Shown piece by piece: positions 48,818-60,753 of a stretch of DNA of 64,000 nt. Positions within the stretch are counted from its first letter, which is position 1. Every line of letters starts with the position of its first letter. This stretch comes from Ecdyonurus torrentis. Its lineage: Eukaryota; Arthropoda; Insecta; Ephemeroptera; Heptageniidae. The stretch is from contig OX439135.1 of the NCBI GenBank assembly GCA_949318235.1, forward strand, positions 25,390,050 through 25,454,049. Direction: 5' to 3'. The position numbers and the translations under genes were made by a program. The notes below the pieces were generated by a model. The model was not told where the DNA came from, made no database searches, and was given only the letters and a program-made list of their open reading frames with translations.

Positions 48818-49120
48818 TATAGACCGGTTGCACTCATATTTAAGAGCTGCCATTTTGCTGGTCAGGAATACATAGGCCAGCATAGGAAAAACGTCATTTT
48901 TATTTTTTATTTTTTAATAGCAAAAGAAGCTTCAAACCTCAATCAAAGTCTTATTTCTAGCTTATATAAATAAGCTCGAAGAATATCAGAAAAATTCTTT
49001 CAGTTGAAATAAAATCTCTTTTTATGTATTTTTTTTTTTTTTTTTTTTTTTTTAGAGAAATGATGTTTTCCCTATGCTGGAAAATGCATTAGGCACCACA
49101 AACATGGCGACAAAGCGCAA
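48818..49120. mobile_element. Repeat F, copy 2
   Basis: It starts CTATAGACCGGTTGCACTCA and ends GCGACAAAGCGCAAGG. Upstream, 48133-48817 has poly(T) at 48424-48450 and no gene. Confidence 0.7.
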
Positions 49121-49519
49121 GGATGTAAATCTAATATACTACAAAATCCTAATATGCTTTGTATAATATTTCTCCTATGTTATAGTATATTTCTATATCT
49201 AATGTTGTATGGCGATGATACACAAAGGTCAATCAGCACCACGAGATGAACACATCATTAGCACACTTTATAAGCGTGCCATCAATCCTAGAAAAATGAA
49301 AAAAAAAATTTGATCGTTGAGACCCATATTTACGTTGTAGTATATTTTTGTTTTTGAAAAGAGGTCAATGAATATTTCCTAATGGGTTAAAGTCTAAATT
49401 TTATAATTTTTACCAAAATAATATTTTGACTGAATTGTATAAGAAAATATACAAGTATGGTGATACATTTAAATAAACAATATAATTATATTTTAATAAA
49501 CTTTAATTTAATGTGTTTC

Positions 49520-49968
49520 TTTAAGTCAACGCCATATATGAATATTAAATAACACGGGCCGGTATATGGGAAAATTATACATTTTGTGAGCTTAAAAATA
49601 AATGTAAGCAATAATTTGTGTCAAATTAGTGACTGATAGTAAAGAAACAACTGTCTTGAGGCCGACTATAAGCGATTTCGGTCACATCCGCTTCCGTTTC
49701 TACTTACTACGCATGCGCTGAACGTTGAAACGGAAGCGGATGTGTCCGAAATCGCTTATTGTCGGCTTTAAAACAATTGTTTCCTTATTAGTCAATACTA
49801 TGATAAAAATAACAGCATAGAATAACTAATTTCCTAAAGAAAATAATAGCCAAAAACCTCATTTGTTTTATGCTGAGCAATGTTATTCATTGATCCAGTA
49901 TCAAATGGAAGCGCATTTAATATATTATATTGTTATAATATTAATATATACACATTTACACCCCATAC
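49520..49968 (-). mobile_element. Degraded MITE B copy interrupted by a foldback
   Basis: Family B sequence (TTAAGTCAACGCCAT.. ; ATGCTGAGCAATGTTATTCA) is split by an inserted foldback (49625-49797). Confidence 0.6.
49625..49797. mobile_element. Foldback with GC-rich arms
   Basis: The arms (CCGACTATAAGCGATTTCGG and inverse; CATCCGCTTCCGTTTC and inverse) flank a centre with TACGCATGCGCTG, an NRF1-like palindrome. It lies inside a family B copy. Confidence 0.7.
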
Positions 49969-49981
49969 ATTTTCATAAAAT

Positions 49982-50048
<67 letters not shown>

Positions 50049-50130
50049 GCAAGAAGAAGAAAAATCGATGTAAATTAAGCATTCTCTCTCTCTCTCTCTG
50101 TTTCTGTCTCTCTCTGTCTCTCTCTCTCTT
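49982..50130. repeat. (GA)n then (CT)n microsatellites
   Basis: (GA)n at 49983-50046 and CT-rich at 50082-50130, which could pair as a hairpin. Confidence 0.9.
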
Positions 50131-50167
50131 TAATTTTTTAATTTTTTATTTTTTTAATTATTATTAT

Positions 50168-51064
50168 TAGAGAGCGCAAAAATAGTTTTTCGACTATTGC
50201 CATTATGTCGACTATTGCTAGTATTATTTCATATCTCCACCGATCTCAACAAATGGTGCATTTTAAACCAATAAAAAAATCGACTATTTTCGACTATTTC
50301 GAGCTCAGCGACTATTTCACGAAAAATCGACTATTTGTCGACTATTTCGCACTTTTTTTTAAGTTTTTAAGGAGATTTCTACTAGAAATCGGCGATATAT
50401 ATCGATATATCCGATAGTATCGATATTATCGATACTTTTTTGAGGCGATATGTATCGATATATCGATAAAAAAATCCGACTATCGGTATTCGATACTTTT
50501 TGAAAAAAATTCATAGTAATTTATTTACAATTTCAAATAGCAAGCCAGTTTTCGCGCGCTCTGTTGTACCAACGAATCAGCGCGTGCAGCTGAGAGGGCA
50601 CTGTGTATAAAAGCGCACTGCCACTTACTTCCCCAGTTCAGTCAGCTAGTAGATGTTGTGTATGAATCATCTCTAGCTGTACAGAGCTCTCTGCGCTGTG
50701 CCTTGCCTGATGAGTCCTAGGTAAATTTGATACTATTTTGTAATAGTGCTGAAGTCCCATACCCTTTTAAAAAAAATTTCATGGTTTTTATCGCGTTAAC
50801 AAAATACTACATACAAGATAAGGACACGCTCGGCCTATTTGAGTATTTAGATACTAAAATTACTGTTTAACAATAAATTAAATTATTTTTTACTCACAAA
50901 AACCTTTTTTTTTATCATTCTTTATATAAATTTATGTATAAAAAAATCGACTTTTGTCGACTTTTTTGTATAAAATCGACTATTTGTCGACTATTTGCAC
51001 CAAAAATCATCGACTATATAGTCGACTATTTTGTCAAAATGATCGACTATTTTTGCGCTCTCTA
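50168..51064. mobile_element. hAT-like element N2 carrying a promoter-like core
   Basis: Ends TAGAGAGCGCAAAAATAG and CTATTTTTGCGCTCTCTA, with the 8 bp duplication ATTATTAT at 50160-50167 and 51065-51072. It is related to N1 (20626). The subterminal zones have many CGACTATTT motifs. A second hAT-like end (ATCGATATATCGATA motifs, 50390-50490) appears nested inside, followed by a GC-rich promoter-like block. Confidence 0.75.
50606..50720 (+). promoter_or_regulatory. TATA/initiator promoter and 5' exon remnant in a hAT derivative
   Basis: TATAAAAG at 50606-50613 is followed 34 bases from its first T by the A of an initiator TTCAGTC (A at 50640), normal arthropod core promoter geometry. The following GC-richer segment ends in TCCTAG|GTAAAT, a good donor (50721). 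It looks like the promoter and non-coding first exon of a transposase gene whose coding part was deleted. Confidence 0.5.
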
Positions 51065-51072
51065 ATTATTAT

Positions 51073-52204
51073 TATTATTTTGCAGCATAGTTAAATGATT
51101 TTAAAAGCGTGTAACAAAAAATCTCGCAGAGCACTATAGCAATGTTTTTGCAAGTCACTAAAATATTATTCTTTTATAACAAAATAAAAAAGCAGTTGAA
51201 CTCCCGTAATCTTCGTACGTCTCACAAATGTTGAATGCTCGAGCCTAAAGTTAAAGTTGGAGACAAAAGGTCGACCTCCAAGGTTATCGTCAGATGAACA
51301 TGTGAAGTGCAAAAGCATGTCGTACTCACAACATTGGGGCGATTTTTAACTTCGTTTTTTTTAATTTATACTGATTGTTTAAACAAAAATTTAAGGATTG
51401 GTCAATTGGGAATTTAAAATATTTATCACGAACTATATTGTAAGCGCAAGGAAAAAAAAAACGTGTAAGAAACTGCGTAAAAAAAAATCAATGCTTCTTA
51501 CAGCGTTAAAAGAAATAATGGTGGTTATCAGTAATGAAATATTCGTAAAATTTGTGTATGGCTTAAAAGACGTAAAAGTATGTCTCGTGTTCCTCATTTA
51601 AATTTCTCCTCAATCGGTGCAAAAACAAAAACAAAAAAAAAAACAAAACAAAAAAAAACGTGTTTTTTTCCATAGGGAATCAATGCAGCAGGTTACACAA
51701 AAATTACACACACACACACAAACAAACACACACATATATAATATATATATATTATTAAACGTGTTTCTCTAAATAATCGTTAATGTTAAATAAGGGCTTC
51801 GGACCTTTTTCTAGCGTTTCTTTGATTGATGTTAGTACCGCATTGATGTTACTGTACCGCAGGAATAAAAAATTAAAAAATAGTAAAAGAATAATAAAAA
51901 AAGGTTCAAAGAATAATTTGAAATTAGCTTTGAAGACGATGGCTTTGACATTGCAATATTATGAGCAACTATGTTTCACTTCTTGGCATCTTTTCTTGTT
52001 TACACAGTAAAACATAGAAGGTGCTATCTTTGTAACCAGCAAAGTGTAATACGTATTATTTTAATTTACTATTTGTTACTGTTTTATGTCCCTATTTACA
52101 ACGTTTGTGTACGTATATTTTTCACTAATTAAAAAATAATAAATTAACATTAAATTTTGTGGACAAAATTTTGTCTGTATTTCAGTAAGAAAAATTATTG
52201 TATA
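51073..52204. other. AT-rich stretch, no recognised gene
   Basis: Short CA-rich and A-rich tracts near 51640-51735. Open frames at 51398 and 51783 lack any recognisable family or codon signal. Confidence 0.4.
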
Positions 52205-52229
52205 TTTAGAATTATTTATCATAAGGCAG

Positions 52230-52536
52230 TAGAGTACCGACCTTATATCTCAAAAACTAGACGTGTTTTGTGTCTAAATTTGGTGTCATTGTGTAGCTAA
52301 GGGTCACACCTAGCCTTGATAAAAATTCCATGATAGTTGACCGTCCCGAAAAAAGGAAAAAAAATATTGAAATTGATATTAGTCCTTATGGGCTTCAAAT
52401 TTCAAAAAATCATATAAAATTAATTTGCACGGTGATTTTTATCGTATTTGAAATTGTCTCAAGCTGAAGTGTCATTGTGCATTATTTCAGATTGACGACA
52501 GATGTTTATAAATGTAAAGTCCAATGTCGGTACCCT
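52230..52536. repeat. Repeat G, copy 2
   Basis: It starts GTACCGACCTTATATCTC and ends TGTCGGTACCCTC, with AAATTTGGTGTCATTGTG inside. Repeat H copy 2 follows directly. Confidence 0.7.
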
Positions 52537-52609
52537 CCTTAACTTAAATGTTTATTTTCTTAACCATCACTAGAATACTTTTCACTTGGCGTACAAATTA
52601 TTTAAGGGT

Positions 52610-52945
52610 TGTCTTTATAGTTGGCTTCTATCTTAAAATCTAAAAATAAAACCTTCTAATTTTTTCTCGTCAACTCAAACTTTATGATAACAGCTACCTA
52701 TGATAAAATTTTCAATACCCGTAACCATCAGATAAGAGAGAAAATAATGTCTGAAATTTACTAAAATTAACATGGCCTCTTATAGGACCAAAACTTCAAA
52801 AAATCATAATTCAAAATCTAGCATGGTAACCCCCCTAATTTTTTACATTTTTGAAGTTGCCTTAACCTTATGTATCACCATGCTAAATTTCAGATTTTTC
52901 CTTCTTTACGAATTTTTAGTCAAATCCCGTAGTAGCTCATTTCGC
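52610..52945 (+). repeat. Repeat H, copy 2
   Basis: It shares AACAGCTACCTATGATAA and CTAGCATGGTAACCCCCC with 1706-2037 and 57268-57575. Confidence 0.65.
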
Positions 52946-53146
52946 GCCAAATCGACCCATATAATATCTACTGTGATAAATCATGCAATTAGCAAACGTA
53001 TTGGAAATGGTCTTAATAAAAATAAATAAATAATTAAATTTTAAAATATTATTTTTAATTTTTATTATTATTAATAAAAAATAATTATAATATAATATAT
53101 ATTTATTAAAATAAAAGAAATTTTACATTAACATATTAAAAAATGG

Positions 53147-53433
53147 GTATATTTTCATTACGTCATATTTAATGTGCTTGGAGAGGTCATACTGGAGTAA
53201 TGGTAGGATAGGACAAAAATGTTCTTTTTGGCTATTTACTTTGGAAAATCAGTTAATTTTTTGTTATTGTTATTTTTCGGACATATTTAAAATACTAATT
53301 CAAGCTATTAACAACATCAATGCTCTCAAAAATATTGGTAAGTATTTTTTAACTGGCGAAATGAGCTACTTTCCTATGCCACCCATGTTATTGAATGATC
53401 CAATATAGGGTTGACTTTAACATGAATGAATAC
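53147..53433 (+). mobile_element. MITE family B, copy 9
   Basis: Degraded ends (GGGTATATTTTCATTACGTC; TAACATGAATGAATACCC). It abuts repeat F at 53434. Confidence 0.7.
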
Positions 53434-53718
53434 CCTTGCGCTTTGTCGCCATGTTGGTGGTGCCTAATACATTGCCAGCATAGGAAAAACATCATTTTTC
53501 CACATTTGTCGCAAAAAAAAAAAAAAAAAAAAAATGTTATTTTGGCTGTTTTTATTTTTGTGATATTCTTGTAGCTTATTAGGAGCTAGAAATAAGACTT
53601 GGATTGAGGTTAGAAGCTTCGTTTGCTATTTAAAAACAAAAACGTTTTTGCTATGCTGGCCTATGTATTTCTATGACCAACAATATGGCGACTCTTAAAT
53701 ATGAGTGCAACTGCGCTA
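53434..53718. mobile_element. Repeat F, copy 3 (inverted)
   Basis: It starts CCTTGCGCTTTGTCGCCATG and ends ATATGAGTGCAACTGCGCTA. Confidence 0.7.
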
Positions 53719-54352
53719 TACAACAATTTTATATAATATTTTGTTAATTTAATTAAACATATATAAAACTACAACGCAATAAAAAGTTAATTAAAATATT
53801 TAAATGAGTGGACAAATTAGTTTATGTTAATTAAAAAGCTTGCAGTTTATATTAATGTGTTGAAACTTTGATCTAATTTACGAGCTCGGATATTGAACTA
53901 AAGTATTGTGCGGGTCAAGATTCAAAGGTCATCGTGAGGTCACTGCTACTGTTGTAACTTCTTGTCTTTATCTTTTGTGGTTCAAAATTGTAGAAACCTT
54001 GAAAATATTTGTCAATTGTCAACTTTTGTGTTAATAATTCACGTGACGGTTACTAAGCAATTTAAAAAAATATTTTTAACATTTTTTAAAAAAAAATAAT
54101 AATTATTTTAATTTTTATAATTTTTTATTTTAAAATATAATTTTTATTTACTAATTTAACATTTTAATCCATGTTAATATTATATTTATTTAAATTTTAT
54201 TTAAAAAAATTATTTTATTATTATTAAAAAAAAAAAGATATAAATTTTAAAAACTTTTAGACGTTTTATTGTAGTTTAAAAGTTCATATCTTTGCAATAT
54301 CTCCTGAATCCTCAGTTCTCGACTTAATTACTAATGTTAATTTTAGGTAGTT

Positions 54353-54655
54353 GGGTACCAACCTTTAATCATATAAACTAGGAGTGTTTTAGGTCTAAAT
54401 TTGGTGTCATTGTGTAGCTAAGGGTCACACAGCTGTGATAAAAATTTCAACATGTTTGACCGTCCCGAAATAAAGAAAAAATTATTGAAATTAACATTGG
54501 TCCTTATGGGCTTAAAATTTCAAAAAATTATATACAATTAATCTGCACTGTAACCCCCAAAATTTTTTATATATTTGAAATTGTCCCAAACTGAAGTATC
54601 ATTGTCCCAAATTTCAGATATTTTTGACGATAAAAGTTTGAGTCTAATGGCCGAC
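54353..54655. repeat. Repeat G, copy 3
   Basis: It starts GGGTACCAACC and contains TTTGGTGTCATTGTGTAGCT. It ends near TCTAATGGCCGAC, a shared G terminus. The preceding 53719-54352 is AT-rich without a gene. Confidence 0.65.
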
Positions 54656-55233
54656 CAAAAACCTTCATTCTTCATTTTATTATTATAGCATATTTACTAA
54701 TAAAATTGTGTTAATATAAGAAAGCCCAGATTTGACGGTAGACAAAAGGTTAAAAAATCAATATTACAAAACAAGTGAGATGAGAAAAATTTGCGCTGAT
54801 GTCACGCAGCATGAAGGTCAAGTTTGCAAAATCAATAAAGTTTTGCAAAGTCACGTTTGCTAATTTTCTTTACAAGTATCTGCTGTCCTAACTTAACAAT
54901 ATTATATCTGCTGAATAATTTATGAACTTCATCTCTTATGGAGTGGATGCATTTTTTATATTTCTTAATCATAATTATAATATTATTGCAAAGTATGGAA
55001 AGTGAAACTTAAATTACGAAATATTTTTGCAGTAAAAAGTTTTATAATAAAAAATAAAAAAAATTAATTACACATTTTGGCACTAAAAATTTTTTCTTTT
55101 CGATTTAAAAAAAAAATAAAAATAAAAGTAATAAAAAAAAAAGATGAAGAAGAAAATGCGATTATAAATAAATTTGTGTTCCAATAAAGGTGAATTTATG
55201 GTGAATTTAAATTTGATTTGAGCTATTCTATAG

Positions 55234-55530
55234 GGTGTATACACGCATGATGTCATTCTGAATGTTTTTCGATGCTCTTCTTGAGCAATGAATAACATAG
55301 CATAGGACAAACGTAGTTTTTGGCTATTTTCTTTCGAAAATTAGCTATTTTTTGGTCATTATTATTTTTCTTGCATACTTGAGGTACTAACTCAACCTGT
55401 TAACAGCATCAATGCACCCCAAAAAATTGCGAATTTTTTTTAAACTGGCAAAATGTGCCATTTTCCTATACTGGCCAATGTTATTTAGTGCTCACATAAG
55501 ATGTCAACTTTAACATGAATGAAAACACCC
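55234..55530 (+). mobile_element. MITE subfamily C copy
   Basis: GGGTGTATACACGCATGATG to CACCC, flanked by TATA on both sides. Its CRE is mutated (TGATGTCA). Confidence 0.75.
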
Positions 55531-56087
55531 TATAAGATACGAAAAATAAACATAATTTTTAATCTCTTAATTATACATATAAAATAAAGATAATTTAAAA
55601 ATCAATTGTATGAATATAATATTAAAACTACGCATATCTATTTCAACAGGAAAAGACCTTGACAATCTAGTTTGCAAAATCCAGCAGCAATAAGGTTCAG
55701 TTCAGGGTCAGGGTAATTCTTTACCTTTGCTAAGGTCAAAGTATTGTTAGCAGCAAAATATTTTACTTCGATATTTCGCACACACTCACGTGAGGTGACT
55801 TATTTGCGTTTCCTTGTTTAATATTCTGCAAAACAAATCAGGAAATATCTATAATAACTTACTATAAAATATGTTTTCTTCCTCTTTAGTTCTATAGGGT
55901 GTATGCATTCATGTTAAAGTCAACGCCATGTTGGGTCACTCAATAACATTGGCCGCATAGGAAAATAACTCATTTAACAGTTTTAATAATGCTAAGCAAT
56001 GTTTTTGAAAGTATTGATGTTGTTACTTGGTTGAATTTCAAGTACGTGAGAAAAATAATAATAACTGATTCTCCAAAAAAATTATTA

Positions 56088-56215
56088 TTATAATTTTCTC
56101 GCTATTTTGATGTTATTACACCAAAGATTGTGCCTGGCTGTACTGTTAAACAGTTGGGTTCAATTGAGGGGTTGAACGCCTGATTTAGCCCAATAAAAGC
56201 CGTTAATTATTATTA
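56088..56215. mobile_element. Possible LINE 3' tail in (ATT)n
   Basis: A GC-richer insert containing AAAGATTGTGCCTGGCTGTA, bordered by ATTATTATTAT and TTATTATTA. The style matches Dong-type insertion into TAA repeats. There is no coding part. Confidence 0.35.
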
Positions 56216-56278
56216 ACCAAAAATGATCTGATTTCTCAAAGAATATAGCCCCCCCAAAAAAACTCAGTTTGTCCTATA

Positions 56279-56578
56279 GGGTCTATGCATTCATGTTAAA
56301 GTCGACGCCATGTTGGATAACTCAATAACATGGGTCGCATAGGAAAAAAATCATTTTGCCAGTTTAAAAACACTATGCAATAATTTTGAGAGCATTGATG
56401 CTGTAAATATGTTGAATTAGTATCTCAAGTATGTGAGAAAAATAACAAAAAACAAAAAATAAACCGATTTCCCAAAGAAAATTAGCTCAAATGAAATTTG
56501 TCCTATGCTGAGCAATGTTATGCACTACTCCAGTATGGCCTCCAAGCGCAATAAATATGACGTCATCCGCATACACCC
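56279..56578 (-). mobile_element. MITE family B inner copy
   Basis: GGGTCTATGCATTCATG to GCATACACCC, 300 bp, TATA on both sides. It is inserted in the GTCCTATGCTGAG block of the outer copy. Confidence 0.85.
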
Positions 56579-57044
56579 TATACTGAGCAATGTTGTTCAA
56601 CGTTCCAGTATGTTCTCCAAGCGCATTAAATATGACGTCATGCGCATACACCCTTATACATTAACTTAAATAGTTTATATTTCCTGTTTTACATTTCTGC
56701 GCACTATTTTGTTTATAGCAAAAAAAAAAAAGTTAAAAATAAAATATGATGCAGCATCCGTGTCAAAAATGTTAAATAAACCATCAAAATATTTTATATA
56801 AAAACAGCCATGGATCTGGTTTAACCCAGATGATATTTTAATCTATATTATGCACTTTGCATTTTAGTTTCTGACGTTTGAACTTTTAAAAATGGATGCA
56901 AAAAGAAGAAAATATGAGCGGAAACTTGAAGTATAAGCTTCGTATCCTTGGCCTTGGAGATAACTCACAGTTGTGGTCTTATCGCAATGTAGATTGCTTG
57001 GAATATTTTAATTTTGTAAAATATTTGTCTCTATAATTAACTTT

Positions 57045-57202
57045 AAATGGAGCTTATTGGTTTAGCCCGTGGGGGAAGCTAAGGGTCCCCTAATTTAACA
57101 TTATGATTTTTTGGGAAATTTTTTTCTTTTTTAATTTTTTTTTCTTTTTTTTTTTCTTTTTTTTGCAATTTTTAAGAAAAATACTCCACCGTTTCCAGAT
57201 AC
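57045..57202 (+). repeat. Repeat P, copy 3
   Basis: AATGGAGCTTATTGGTTTAG, GGGGGAAGCTAAGGGTCCCC and CCACCGTTTCCAGATAC match the other P copies. Confidence 0.6.
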
Positions 57203-57267
57203 ATTTAAATAAGAAACAGTAATACATACTTTACGTGGTGTAATCCATAGACATTTTTTAAAATAAT

Positions 57268-57575
57268 TTCTTAAGGCGGGAAATTAGGTACTTCGGGATT
57301 TGACTAAAAAATTGCAAAGAAAGAAAAAACTAAAATTTTTGCACATCAGTGATACATTAGGATATAAGATATCTTCAAAAATTTAAAAAAAAATTGGGGT
57401 GTCACCATGCTAGATTTTAAATTAGGGTTTTTTGAAGTTTTAGTCCCATTTATCTGATGGTCACGGGTGCTGAAAATTGTATCATAGCATAGGTAGTTGT
57501 TACTGTTAACTTTCAAATGTCTGTCATCATAAAGTTTGCAAGTTTTTTTTTTTTAAAATTTTGAGATACAAGTCA
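57268..57575 (-). repeat. Repeat H, copy 3 (inverted)
   Basis: It starts TTAAGGCGGGAAATTAGGTA and contains GGTGTCACCATGCTAGATTT. Confidence 0.65.
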
Positions 57576-57626
57576 TCTGAATACAACACTTAAATTATAA
57601 AGTTCTAATACATATACTTTTACATA

Positions 57627-57740
57627 CTAATGCTGTTCGTAAACCCTGTTCTCTTGCACCAAAAAATGCACATTCCATTTAAATAGCCATAGGCGATCAT
57701 CATCTTTGGTGCAGAGAACAGGGTTTACGAAAAGCATTAC
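57627..57740. mobile_element. Short TIR element M, copy 2
   Basis: Ends TAATGCTGTTCGTAAACCC and GGGTTTACGAAAAGCATTA. TGTTCTCTTGCACCAAA inside is inverted. Confidence 0.7.
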
Positions 57741-58072
57741 TGAAATCTATACGTGCCTAGAAATTTTTTAAATTTTAAAGTTATATTTTAACAGCATGTT
57801 AAATATATAATTCTTTAAATAATATTTATTATTTTTTTTACTACATTTTTAATTATTTTAAATTTATTTATATATTTTTATAAATGTTTGTATTTTAATA
57901 AAAATATTTATTAAAATATTTAATTCTCAGAACTATTTATTTAAATATGTTCAATAGAATATAATTGTTGAGATTTGAGATATGCTTGTAAGATTCAGTA
58001 ATTGTATATTACAAATAATTTAGAAACAAAGTAATATGATAACAGTAAAATACCTTATAAATATATCATTAT

Positions 58073-58376
58073 AGCTCGTTCTATAAACTACACACAAATA
58101 TTGAGCCAAGTTGAAAATGTTCCTTTGTTAAAAACATCTGGTTATGACGTCGTTACCTGTTTACTACGTTTATACATATGGTCGATCATTGTTATTTCTT
58201 CTTTTAGAACTTTGAACTTGCTAAAAATGAAAGAAACTCCAAAAAAAAAAAAAAAGTTCCATTCTCTTCATGCGACTCACTTTTGTTAGCTCAAAAAAGA
58301 AGATCAACCAATGAACGTGTCTTATTTTGTTGGTCAGCCAATCACTGTTGTTGAGATTTACTTTACAGAACAAGCT
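58073..58376. mobile_element. TIR element I, copy 2
   Basis: Ends AGCTCGTTCTATAAAC and TTTACAGAACAAGCT. It contains GTTATGACGTCGTTACC. Confidence 0.8.
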
Positions 58377-58423
58377 TATGTTAAATCCTGAATCAAAGAA
58401 TATTATGTTTTATTATCATATCC

Positions 58424-58690
58424 GCATGACGTCATATTTAATGCGCTTGGACGCCATACTGGAGTAATAAATAACATTGCTCAACATAGGCCAAACTTCC
58501 TTTATCCCCATTTTAGTTAATAAATAGGTTATGTTTTGGTTATTATAATTTTTCTTACATACTTTTGAGATACTAATTCAAGTTATTAACATCAAGGCTA
58601 CAAAGTATTGCTAAATGTTGTTATAATGACAGAATGTATCAGTTTTCTATAATGCTATGAGGTTCATATTATTGAGTGATTCAACTTTAA
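58424..58690 (+). mobile_element. MITE family B, degraded copy
   Basis: CCGCATGACGTCATATTTAA and GACGCCATACTGGAGTAATA identify it. The right end is decayed. Confidence 0.6.
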
Positions 58691-59168
58691 TTTATGTATT
58701 CTCTCATTATATATATAACTATAAAATAATAATAATAATTTGTATTATAAATATTATTTATATTACATTTTTAATTATTTTAACTTTATTTATATATTTT
58801 ATTAATTTTTTTATTTTTATAAAAAACATTATTTATATTTTTAATTTAAGCACTCAAGTGAATTTATATTATGTAAGTCTAATCAATAGCAACAATAAGG
58901 ATACGATAAGAGATGGAGTTGTTAATTAGTTATTGAACAAAGAAAAAGGTGATAAAATAATGATGTAAATGGTTAATATTTACAAAATATAAAATAGTTT
59001 TACTTTTATAATATATTCTATACGAAAGTCTGAAAGATGGAGTGTCTATTTAAATTATTATTTTAGGTCCGCTTGCATTATATTTTGAAAATTACTTTTG
59101 AGTGGAAGCAAAAATCGTAGCTAAAAACTCGTAAGGTAAATTTAAAATTAAGAAATTCGATTAAGTTA

Positions 59169-59496
59169 GTAGGGTACCGACGTCGGCCATTAGACTCAAA
59201 CTTTTATCGTCCAAAAAATCTGAAATTTTGCACAATGATACTTCAGCTTGAGACAATTTCAAATATATAAAAATTTTGGGGGGTCACCGTGCAAATTATT
59301 TTTATATAATTTTTTGACATTTTAAGCCCATAAGGCCCAATGTTAATTTCAACATTTTTTTTTTTTTTGTTTTTGTTTTGGGACGGTCAAACATCTTTAA
59401 ATTTTTATCACGGCTAGGTGTGACTCTTAGCTACACAGTGACACCAAATTTAGACCTAAAACCCATTCTAGTTTTTGAGATATAAGGTTGGTACCC
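59169..59496. repeat. Repeat G, copy 4
   Basis: The most complete G copy: GTAGGGTACCGACGTCGGCC to GGTTGGTACCCTATTACC, so the ends are short inverted repeats. Confidence 0.7.
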
Positions 59497-60021
59497 TATT
59501 ACCTTAATAACATCGACATGAAACCTATATAATAATATCCGACGTTTTATTTTCCAGAACGAAATAAGGATCAATTCCTTCTAAGAAGTATAATAGAAGA
59601 GATATATAAATATGCCACGTGCTTGTCGAGATGTGGAAAATAATAACTCAAGCATTTTCTGCTCTTAGTTGCTAGATTGTTCTTATTTTTGTATAATTGA
59701 TGAATAATCACAAATATATAATATTATATTTTTTTACTTTGATTCTTAGTAAGCAAAAGTATGATACACTATAATGTATGTTTGTATGTGGACGTTTTTA
59801 TAATCAGTATAATACTATATGGTGCGATTGCAGTTCAAATGTCATTGAATCGTCAGTACATCCGCGTTGAAACCTAATGCTTAAACTAGTCTACTTATGT
59901 ATATTTTAACGACGATCATACGATAGCAGAAAATATCAAATTATTATCAAGTACCAGGAAATGAAATTTAACCATGAAAATATAAAATAATAATTTTTTG
60001 GAATAATAGTATATTATTTAT

Positions 60022-60326
60022 AGCTCGTTCTATAAACTACACACAAATATTAAGCCAGCTTCAAAAATGTTCCTTTGTTAAACACAGCTGGTTATGACGT
60101 CATTACCTGTTTACTACGTTTATACTTATGGTCGATTACTGTTATTTCTTCTTTTAGAACTTTGAACTTGATGAAAATGAAAGAAACACAAAAAAAAAAA
60201 GTTCCATACGAAACATGCGACTCACTTTTATCTTCTCAAAAAACAAGATCAACCAATGAACGTGTCTTATTTTGTTGGTCAGCCAATCACTGTAAATGAT
60301 ATTCACTTTACTTTACAGAACGAGCT
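60022..60326. mobile_element. TIR element I, copy 3
   Basis: Ends AGCTCGTTCTATAAAC and TTTACAGAACGAGCT. It contains GTTATGACGTCATTACC. A family B copy starts a few bases after it. Confidence 0.8.
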
Positions 60327-60330
60327 AGTG

Positions 60331-60627
60331 TAATTCATGTTAAAGTCTACGCCATGTTGAATCAATTAATAACCTAAGCGTTATTATAACTCTTATTGTC
60401 AGTTTAAAAACACTTTACAATATTTTTGAGAGCATTGATGTTGTAAATATGTTGAATTAGTATCTCAGATATGTGAGAAAAATAACATGAACAAAAAATG
60501 AACCGATTTCCCGAAGAAAATTGGCTTAATTGAAGTTTGTCCTATGCTGATCACTGATCAATGTTATTCACTACTCCAGTATGGCCTCCATGCACATTAA
60601 ATATGACGTCATGCGCATACATCGTAT
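60331..60627 (-). mobile_element. MITE family B copy
   Basis: The left end is degraded (TTCATGTTAAAGTCTACGCC). The right end has ATGACGTCATGCGCATACAT. Confidence 0.75.
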
Positions 60628-60753
60628 AATATAATATCATATATTATGGTGAAGGGGGATTCTTAAAAACTTTCATGCAATAAGTCTGCAATAATATTGT
60701 TTGTAAACTTATATAAAGAAAATAGTTACAATTAAATTAACATAAATATCAGC

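Larger units (their letters stand above)
55897..56652 (-). mobile_element. MITE family B outer copy, split twice
   Basis: The left part 55897-56095 and the right part 56583-56652 belong to one copy. It is interrupted by a 3'-LINE-like insert (about 56088-56215, between ATT-repeat tracts) and by a whole family B copy at 56279-56578. Confidence 0.7.
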
